From: Candidatus Endolissoclinum faulkneri L5
GTDB lineage: Bacteria > Pseudomonadota > Alphaproteobacteria > Thalassobaculales > Thalassobaculaceae
DNA length: 64,000 nucleotides
NCBI RefSeq assembly: GCF_000510265.1
Contig: NZ_CP006745.1
Location: forward strand, 1,199,654-1,263,653
Direction of reading: 5' to 3'
Within the stretch, counting starts at the first letter, position 1, and each line of letters begins with the position of its first letter. The position numbers were made by a program, and so were the translations under genes. Of this stretch, positions 55,075-64,000 are shown piece by piece. The notes beneath the pieces were generated by a model, which was not told the origin of the DNA, did not search any database, and was given only the letters and a program-made list of their open reading frames with translations.

Positions 55075-55683
55075 CTAATAAGATTGATCAAAAATATCTG
55101 CAACACGTTCCCAGTTCACCAAATCACGTACAAAAGCTCTAATATAGTCAACACGAGCGTTACGATAATCAATATAATACGAGTGCTCCCAAACGTCACA
55201 ACCAAGTAAGGCAATGCCATTACCCATTGCAAGCGGATTTATACCATTAGAAGTGTTAGTTATATAAAGCTTGCCTTCTTCACCCAAAACCAACCAAACC
55301 CAGCCAGAACCAAACTGTCCTATACCAAACTCAACAAATTTTTCCTTCATTGCTTCAACGCTGCCAAAGTCAGAAATAATCTTCTTTTCCAAAGTACCGG
55401 GAATAGCCCCACCTCCATTTGGTTTCATCCATTTCCAAAATTCTATATGGTTCCAGTGCTGAGCTATGTTATTAAACAAACTACCGGCTTCAGCAGTTAG
55501 ATAGGCAGTTTTAATGGCATCCTCTAATGACTTGTGCGCCAAACCACTACCGTTCATTAGCCTATTAGCGTTCACAACATAAGCGTTGTGATGTTTGTCA
55601 TGATGATATTCTAGAGTCTCCTTAGACATAACAGGTTCCAATGCATTATACTCATAAGGTAGACTGGGCAGTTCAAAAACCAT
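55075..55683 (-). CDS. sodB: Superoxide dismutase, iron type
   Basis: SodB turns superoxide into oxygen and hydrogen peroxide. The 202-residue protein has all metal ligands of the Fe/Mn family: His27 (in Y-H-H-D-K-H-H), the His of H-W-N-H near 78, and Asp and His in D-V-W-E-H-S-Y-Y-I-D-Y. The Gln in F-N-N-I-A-Q-H-W-N-H sits where Fe-dependent enzymes carry it, so iron is the likely metal. A GGATCTCC-like purine-rich region just before the ATG (AAGGAG on the - strand) is a strong ribosome site. It is a lone gene with its own terminator. Confidence 0.95.
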   Translation of the reverse strand: MVFELPSLPYEYNALEPVMSKETLEYHHDKHHNAYVVNANRLMNGSGLAHKSLEDAIKTAYLTAEAGSLFNNIAQHWNHIEFWKWMKPNGGGAIPGTLEKKIISDFGSVEAMKEKFVEFGIGQFGSGWVWLVLGEEGKLYITNTSNGINPLAMGNGIALLGCDVWEHSYYIDYRNARVDYIRAFVRDLVNWERVADIFDQSY

Positions 55684-55804
55684 TGGTTGGATCTCCTTTT
55701 GATTACATTATTGATAACTTAATTTCTTTAACTTTAAAGCAATACTTTAGATCACTGTGATATACAAAATAGCTCGTTTAGCAATGCTCGTGAAAAATCA
55801 TTAA

Positions 55805-55864
55805 CTAGTAATACATAATATTAATCTAAATATTAACAGTTAGATTAATATTATGTATTACTAG
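55805..55864. repeat. 25-bp perfect inverted repeat upstream of sodB
   Basis: Arms 55805-55829 and 55840-55864 match exactly around ten bases. It ends 122 bases upstream of the sodB start, close enough to affect its promoter, though it may simply be another of the palindromes common in this window. Confidence 0.9.
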
Positions 55865-56543
55865 AATCATAGCAATTTACAGCTGTATATTTGTTCATAA
55901 TTTAATATTCGCAAGAACTGCTAATATTAAATTAATCCTAACCTATAAATTCGTTAAAGACCTCCTTTGTTAATCATGCCTCATAACAGTAAGTAGTTTT
56001 AGGAAAGTATAGAACAATAATTTATTGTTATGTATTAGATTCTTTAATTCCGCATACTACAATTAAAAATTAATTAATCTTATCTGGAAAGTTTGATTTC
56101 ATAATTTAAATATTTTATCACTTGCATTGGAGAATAAAAAAACCAAGCACAAAGGCTGATTTTAATTTTTAACTATAGTACTTAAAAAATATTATTTAAG
56201 CTATACAATAAGATTACTGCGATTAATATTTATCTTTCTAGAGCTAGAATATCAGCATATAATGTAGTACTATTCTTTAAACCATTTACGTGTCAGCTAT
56301 CGATAAATGCAGTTATTGACACTAGTCTTCTTTGATAAGGTATACTATTACATTATTGTAAATAATTCATTATAGATTTAGTCCTAATTAATACCTTTAA
56401 AAAATTATAAAACCTTTGGAAAATTTAAAATTTTATTCAAAATCAAAAAATCCTCAAAATAATTTACCTAACCGAAAATAGATCGGTAAGCCATACACTT
56501 AAATTTTATTACATATCAGCATATTTTTTTAATAAATATATAA

Positions 56544-56717
56544 ATGCCTGTTGATCTAATTATTAACTGCCATTCCTTGCCTAATGTTACCATCAATGAT
56601 GATGTAGCTTTTAAATACTATCAAGATTTTCTTACGCGTAAGGCAAACCTGAAAAATAAATTTCCTTGGAAAAGTTGTCTTAAACGGCGGTACAGCAGCA
56701 CTAAAATTTTTAAGTAA
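56544..56717 (+). CDS. Doubtful small ORF, 57 codons
   Basis: This + strand ORF starts at an ATG and encodes 57 residues (M-P-V-D-L-I-I-N-C-H at the start and a lysine/arginine-rich C-terminal half). It stands out because it is less AT-rich than its surroundings, but no ribosome site precedes it and I recognise no family. It may be the surviving fragment of a gene, or chance. Confidence 0.2.
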   Translation: MPVDLIINCHSLPNVTINDDVAFKYYQDFLTRKANLKNKFPWKSCLKRRYSSTKIFK

Positions 56718-56900
56718 TAATGTTATATTTTGTTAAACTGAAGGCTTGTTTTATCACCAAAGATAATATTAATTAATGAAGAGCATTTTTTAAATGCGAA
56801 GAATTTAATTTTTGTATGTTACAAATGCCAGTTGTATATTGATACTTTAAAACAGACAGTGTTACCAATCAGTACTCGCATGACAATTATCAGTTAATAA

Positions 56901-56944
56901 TTAATAATTCAAGCCTAATTAATTAATAATTCAAGCCTAATTAA
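56901..56944. repeat. 22-bp tandem duplication
   Basis: The 22 bases at 56901-56922 are repeated exactly at 56923-56944. Confidence 0.85.
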
Positions 56945-57955
56945 ATTACGATGAAACAAGCAAATGACCTGCAGTAAGCAAAGAAAGCCTTACTGCAATA
57001 AGGTTAAGTTAAATTCTTACTACTATAAATAAGAAGGATTATTGTTAGCACAAATAAATTTTTGCATTTTTGGACAAGACGTTTGATTTACCTAAACACA
57101 TTTATTATCTATATTTGATGATAGAAAAGTAATGAACAAGTAATATATACGATTAATTTTAAACAATTATGAGCAAATATAAAAAAACTAAATGATAAAT
57201 AATTAACCTTTATCTTCAACCATAAATAATAATGAAAATTTCAAGCGTAAGTAAGATTTTTATTATTATTTATCATGTTATTTTACTTTTGAATAAATCG
57301 TGATGCAATAAAAATACAGCTTAGCTGATCATATTAAAAATCTTCAATTTAAATTATACTTAAACATTAAAATCAATATACTTTTAATTAGTTATTATAA
57401 TAATAGCTAATTAATTAATTGTTTGTATTTCGCTAAACATTACCAGGAAAGAATCAAAAAACGTGAAGATATCAATGTCATAATTAACCATAATTTTATG
57501 TATCACTGAATTTTTGCTCTATATTAGATTGTTCCAAATTAAGTTGCAATTGATTTCTGATTAATATCCTATCACATCAGTATATAACAGCAAAATTCAA
57601 TTTATGTCGTCCAAATAATGGATATTTTAAACTTAAAACAAAATCTGTTAAAACTGGCCTCATTATAGACCAATGCGCCAAATTTACAGTCAATGACTTA
57701 CTATTGTTCTTTAGAGCATTAATGCTTAATCATTACTCATTTGTAAAACTCATTTTCGCCTTAGAATTAAGTACTAGAACAATCTCTATATGATCCAAGA
57801 AGAGTCGTTAAAAAAAATTACCAATCATATTATTTATATATTTTATTAAATGCCTTGTACGCTTCTTTAAATAATACCAAAAACCCTAAGAGGAGTTTAA
57901 TTTTAAACAAAAATTGCATTACATAAATTAATATAATTTAATAACAAAAATTCTA

Positions 57956-58031
<76 letters not shown>

Positions 58032-58210
58032 ACAATTACAAGCTAATTAACAAAAGTTGTTTCTATACAAGAGAGGTATTAAAGTACTATTAGATGCTAA
58101 ATCTTATAATCTATATTATTTTCTCGACAATTTGCTATCGACGTGATTAATAACATCGGTTCTCTCTCGCATTAATTATATAAAGCATCATTACCTTAGA
58201 AAAACTTTCA

Positions 58211-58238
58211 CAAAAGTATTTCATCTGAAATACTTTTG
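58211..58238. repeat. Hairpin with 13-bp arms and 2-base loop
   Basis: Arms 58211-58223 and 58226-58238 are perfect reverse complements. It lies 180 bases upstream of the tRNA-Lys gene. Confidence 0.8.
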
Positions 58239-58727
58239 CAAGTGATATGGTTTGGGAATAAATAATTCAGCAATCAATAGTCTGCGACAGTATTTTTAAT
58301 CTGTTTATTTCCCATGAAATCCCAATTATTAAGTAACATTACTGATGAGTAAACAAAATAATTAATGATTCGTTAATAGAAAAGATATTTGATGCTATTT
58401 GCTAAATAGGGCACAACATACTTAATTTACGCTAACCGATTGTGATTAAAAAAAAGCATAGTTAAAATCCGAATACTGAAGTGTCTCGTTACTTAAACAA
58501 CATCAATTAATCTTTGGCAGTACAGAAGCAAAGCCTTTAGTTGTATATAGTATAAACTTCATTTAAAATATTTCATGTTATAATGAAAAATTTGCTAAAT
58601 AAGCTCTCCAAACTAGAAAAATATACGTATCATACGCTAATATAATATCATAAGTTCTATAAAACAAAACTAATCTATTTTATATGCTATAAAAATTAAA
58701 TTTATTTACTTTTTCAAAGTATTGATG

Positions 58728-58780
58728 CTTCCTGCCAATATTACTTATCTTGGGGATAAGTAATATATTTCCTTCCTGCC
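58728..58780. repeat. Hairpin flanked by 9-bp direct repeats
   Basis: A 12-bp-arm hairpin (58738-58749, 58755-58766) is bracketed by the same nine bases, CTTCCTGCC, at 58728-58736 and 58772-58780. The layout recalls a tiny insertion with target-site duplication. At 35 bases between the repeats it is much shorter than known miniature elements, so chance or slippage is also possible. Confidence 0.55.
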
Positions 58781-59628
58781 TTAAGTGGCTATCTAAAAGC
58801 CAAATTTAATAAAGCAACCGAATATAATCGACAGCAATAGTTTTTTTTATTAACGTTACCTTACTTAGTACGTGGACAGAATGTTTCTACTTAAATTTTA
58901 ATAGGATTAACAAAATTGCTTTACTTGGATTTTTTAATCACCAATCAATAAGTCAAGATATTTGTTTTTGTGAAAAAATAAATAGCAACAAGTTATCTAA
59001 AAATGTATTCACTTTAGCTTTTTATAATAAGCAAAAGCATGTTTTAAGATCACAGTTAAGTTATTTAAAATAACTAAAGAAATACTTATATCTGAAATAT
59101 TTTTATTAATTTTTAACTATACCTCAATAGGGTTAAAAATTTTAATAACCTCAAGAAAACTTTTCAAGAGATTTTATAATCAAAGATAATTTCCATAGAA
59201 ATTTTAAAAGATAAACAGCTTAATCTTTAATTAAAGATTGTATAATAGGTGATTATTGCAAGTGAGTGCATATAATGCGGTCATTATGATAATAATATTC
59301 TTGACCTCCCCCTGCATCTAGCTAAAAATACCTTTATTAAAAATTGTTACCATTGATTAGATTAATCGCTTCAAATCAAGCAAAGGAAGGGTAAGATACA
59401 AAATGTACTTAGTTAAGATTATAAACAATGATTACCTTTTTATGCATACAACGACTTAATAATACTAGAAAATTTTAGCTAGTGAACCATTTGAAAAATA
59501 AAAAAAATTCAATCATCAATTGACCAACCAAAGATCAGTGCTGAAGCACTTAGAAGATGGGTTCACATAAAAAAATTAGATGCGTAATAGCAAATTAACT
59601 ATTAGTAATTGTTTACTATATAAGTATA

Positions 59629-59676
59629 GTATTGTTACTATTTACTCCAAAATTTTGGAGTAAATAGTAACAATAC
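59629..59676 (-). terminator. Perfect 48-bp palindrome over the trkH stop codon
   Basis: Bases 59629-59652 are the exact reverse complement of 59653-59676, with no loop. The palindrome covers the last 12 codons of trkH and its stop (59638-59640). The coding half encodes the usual TrkH ending L-F-T-P-x-F-W, so the non-coding half looks like a copy of it. Its place suggests a terminator. Confidence 0.7.
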
Positions 59677-61089
59677 AGTAAATATTTCCAGTCTTCCAAG
59701 TAGCATAGCGAAACAAAGTAACCACTTCGCAGCTTCTGGTAATTTGTCAAAATTTTCTGCTGGCCCGATTATAGGTCCTAGTCCAGGACCAACATTGCTA
59801 ATCGTAGTAGCCGCACCAGATAAAGCTGTAATGGGATCAAGCCCCATAGCTGCCAATCCGATAGCCACTATGCCAAAGAACAGTATGTACAAAAAAACAA
59901 ACCCTATTACAGACTCCAAGACAGATTGCGGAATAGGTTTCCGATTATAGTATGGAATAAATACTCCATGAGGCTGCAACAAACGAGCAAATCTTACTTT
60001 AGCTATAGCATACAGTATCTGGAAACGGAATATCTTAATGCCACAAGTAGTAGATCCTGAACAACCACCTACAAACATCAAAAGAAGTATTAGTGTAATC
60101 GCAAAACCACCCCAGTTACTAAAATCCGCCGTGAGGTAACCAGTACCGGTAATTATCGAAACTACGTTAAAAGCTGCAAGACGTATTGCATCATAAGAAT
60201 TAAGATCGATATAGTGCTTGATCCAAATGGCAATCAGCGCAACAGAAATCAGCACTAGCGTTAAAAACCACTGCACTTGGCGATCGCGCAAAATGCTGCG
60301 AATGTCTCCACGAGCAATCCCTACATAATGAATAAAAGGCAAACTACCAGCGATCATGCCAAAAGTAACGATCCAGTCAATGGCTGGAACCTTAAAATAG
60401 CCAATGGAATCATCTTTGGTAGAATAACCACCAGTAGAAATAGTGCTCATAGCATGAGCAACAGCATCAAACATATCCATACCAGCGGCGAATAAAGCAA
60501 GGGCGCAAACAAACGTTACAATAAAATACATAATGCCAAGACCAGCAGCCAGATCACTAGCGCGCGGAAGGGCCTTATGAGCAAGCTCGAAAGCTTCAGC
60601 TGCAAAAAGCTGCATACCACCAACTCTTACTGTTGGAAGGACAGCTAAAGCGATAACAATTATTCCCAAACCTCCCAGCCACTGCAGTAGAGCGCGCCAC
60701 ATTAGGAGACCGGGAGAAGCACGACCCAAATCAGATATTACTGTAGCCCCAGTAGTTGTTACACCTGACATAGATTCAAAAAAAGAATCAGCCAAAGTCA
60801 TATCCAAATCAGAGAATACAAAAGGTAACGCACCAACACTAGCGGTAGCTAGCCAACTTAACGTTGTTAACAAAAAGGCTTGATGCAAATTAAGTTTAGA
60901 TTGGCGCAATTTGCGCGTTACAAGTATTACTATCACACCAACAAAAAGTGTCATACCTGCTGCATCTAAGAAAACCTGCCAATCTGAATAGTCATTGACC
61001 AAATCAATCGCGGCAGGCACAGACATAGATAATGCTAAAGATGTTAGCAATATTCCTAAATTAAATAATACAGGTCCGAAGTATATCAC
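59638..61089 (-). CDS. trkH: Trk-type potassium uptake transporter, membrane subunit
   Basis: TrkH forms the K+ channel of the Trk system, normally gated by the NAD-binding protein TrkA. The 483-residue protein has about ten membrane segments arranged in four pore repeats; selectivity-filter glycines are visible in G-V-T-T-T-G-A-T (near 109), S-T-I-S-T-G-G-Y (near 216), I-T-G-T-G-Y-L-T (near 312) and T-I-S-N-V-G-P-G-L (near 430). No trkA gene is in the window. The 3' end lies in a perfect palindrome. Length and frame are normal. Confidence 0.95.
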   Translation of the reverse strand: MIYFGPVLFNLGILLTSLALSMSVPAAIDLVNDYSDWQVFLDAAGMTLFVGVIVILVTRKLRQSKLNLHQAFLLTTLSWLATASVGALPFVFSDLDMTLADSFFESMSGVTTTGATVISDLGRASPGLLMWRALLQWLGGLGIIVIALAVLPTVRVGGMQLFAAEAFELAHKALPRASDLAAGLGIMYFIVTFVCALALFAAGMDMFDAVAHAMSTISTGGYSTKDDSIGYFKVPAIDWIVTFGMIAGSLPFIHYVGIARGDIRSILRDRQVQWFLTLVLISVALIAIWIKHYIDLNSYDAIRLAAFNVVSIITGTGYLTADFSNWGGFAITLILLLMFVGGCSGSTTCGIKIFRFQILYAIAKVRFARLLQPHGVFIPYYNRKPIPQSVLESVIGFVFLYILFFGIVAIGLAAMGLDPITALSGAATTISNVGPGLGPIIGPAENFDKLPEAAKWLLCFAMLLGRLEIFTVLLLFTPKFWSK

Positions 61090-62839
<1,750 letters not shown>

Positions 62840-64000
62840 TTATTTGAATTTATGTAAAATATCACCAGCAGAAATAAAAATTAATTTTTCATCACAAGCA
62901 TCTTTATTGATAATAAAGATGTAATTTAACCTTTTTTGTTGGATAATTTTTAATTCATAATTTAAAATAGCTTTTACTGTTTACCATCAGAAGGTTAATA
63001 ATTTAAATAATTATTTGCTATAACTATGCGGATAGTAAAATTCATTGTTGTTATTATTGGATAACGTAATTAAATTAATTCTATAAGTGTTGCCTTTAAT
63101 ACTAACAATTGTTATTGCACTTATTTTTGCATTTCTTTTAGTTAAAATATTCTATAACTACACATTGGTATATTAAAAATAATCTGTAAAGTCTAGATTG
63201 AAAAAATTAAAAGTCGTAGTTATCCAAGAAAAACTCTAGCGTCAGATATTAGCAATTTTTAGATTGATCAAATAATATCACAATAGAACAATTAAAAATT
63301 GTAAATTGCTAATTTTACAGCCATATTAACCAATAAATTTAATGATATTGCTTATGCGTTATTGTGATTTTATTAGAAATAATAATATATGCTTGATATG
63401 TTATAAATATTATAAAAAGATAGTATTATTAATACAATTTATTAAATAAATATTTATCTATAGGTAATAATAATTTTTTAAGTATCTTTTTATTGCTTGA
63501 ACTCTTTCAAATATTACCTTGATAAGTATACAGCAAGACAGTCTGTTAAGTAAATTAAGTAGATAAAATAATAAATGTTTATATCCAAACCCTCTCTGTG
63601 GTACATTTACTGATTAACTGACAACTAGCTGTAATAGTCCTTAAAAAATAATAATCTATTTTTATATTAATTTTTATTTGCCATTAAAAAGATCATCGTT
63701 ATAATATTTGTTTTATTTTACTGCCCTAAGATGCAGATAAAAGGGTTAGTTCTTTACTCAAGCGAGGAATAGTTCTAGTATTCTGGAATAGTACTATAAA
63801 AATAGTTTTATATCTCTTTATAGCATATAGTGAAATACGTTATATTTTATTATTTTTAATACAAAGAATTTTAAATTTATCTTTAAATTATTTTCTTAAT
63901 AATCATAATATTGATTATTGTTAGCTGTAATTTAATTTTAAAATTATCGATTAGAGTAAGCACGAGTATAATTACTGTAGATTTCATTCACATAACAAAT
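62840..64000. other. Spacer downstream of aspC to the window end
   Basis: After the aspC hairpin this 1.16 kb AT-rich stretch shows no gene, RNA or repeat that I can support. Confidence 0.5.
62899..62921 (+). terminator. Likely aspC terminator
   Basis: Ten-base perfect arms (62899-62908, 62912-62921) flank a G-A-T loop 60 bases after the aspC stop; T-rich sequence (CTTTTTTG at about 62931) follows ten bases later. A terminator is plausible though the tail is displaced. Confidence 0.5.

Larger units (their letters stand above)
55684..57955. other. Spacer between sodB and tRNA-Lys
   Basis: This 2.27 kb stretch has no supported gene. It contains a 25-bp-arm inverted repeat (55805-55864), a 22-bp tandem repeat (56901-56944), a doubtful 57-codon ORF (56544-56717) and a + strand frame open for 80 codons without an early start (57554-57793). 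Confidence 0.5.
58032..59628. other. Spacer between tRNA-Lys and trkH
   Basis: This 1.6 kb stretch has no supported gene. It holds a 28-bp hairpin (58211-58238) and a hairpin flanked by 9-bp direct repeats (58728-58780). A GC-rich patch near 59305-59320 gives a purine-rich ribosome-site-like sequence on the - strand but only a 17-codon frame after it. hfq, a frequent neighbour of trkH in this group, is not recognisable. Confidence 0.45.

Overview
The window is a 64 kb stretch of AT-rich chromosome from an alphaproteobacterium, most likely a member of the Rhodospirillales with a decaying host-associated genome. Three observations support this. All recognisable genes are ordinary housekeeping genes of alphaproteobacterial type: class I lysyl-tRNA synthetase, a purM-purN pair beside a DUF2066 gene, sfsA-map next to a CinA-like gene, a sufBCDS-sufT order, a fused CysN/CysC and the XRE and ATP12 families. 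Only about half of the bases are coding (roughly 33 kb in 32 protein genes). The spacers are very AT-rich, often 1-3 kb long, and at least two still contain readable gene corpses. The combination of low GC, about 50% coding, intact core genes and no insertion sequences resembles published tunicate symbionts of the Candidatus Endolissoclinum type. That name is an inference from gene content, not a database match.

Layout. 0-7.4 kb: a DUF2066 exported protein (-), purM-purN (+), aspS (+), a doubtful 81-codon ORF ending in a clear terminator, and lysK (+). 7.9-13.6 kb: the complete rod-shape operon mreB-mreC-mreD-mrdA-rodA (-). 13.6-17.7 kb: a 4 kb spacer holding an ATP12 (F1-ATPase assembly factor) pseudogene and a perfect 60-bp palindrome. 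17.7-23.2 kb: folB (+), a ferredoxin/flavodoxin-NADP reductase (-), serB (-) and miaA (+). 24.5-29.4 kb: cysD-cysNC sulfate activation (-) and rpe (-). 32.7-38.3 kb: cinA-like (-), sfsA-map (+), tmk (-) and a broken XRE regulator (-). 40.6-45.8 kb: the sufBCDS-sufT iron-sulfur operon (-). 47-53 kb: nadK (+), sufE (-), tktA (-). 54-58 kb: tRNA-Arg(ACG), sodB, tRNA-Lys(CTT). 59.6-62.8 kb: trkH (-) and aspC (+).

Functionally the window supports purine synthesis (PurM, PurN), aminoacylation (AspRS, LysRS, two tRNAs), tRNA modification (MiaA), lateral wall synthesis (MreBCD, PBP2, RodA), serine and aspartate metabolism (SerB, AspC), the non-oxidative pentose phosphate route (Rpe, Tkt), cofactor supply (FolB, NadK), dTTP supply (Tmk), Fe-S assembly (SUF plus SufE), oxidative defence (SodB), sulfate activation to PAPS (CysD, CysNC) and K+ uptake (TrkH).

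No CRISPR array, prophage, transposase, secondary-metabolite cluster or defence system is visible. The most unusual recurring structure is a set of long, perfectly matched inverted repeats with very short loops, almost all in spacers or spanning a gene's stop codon (purN, trkH). I see no convincing undescribed multi-gene system. The interest lies in the decay pattern, the palindromes and a few orphan RNA-like signals.
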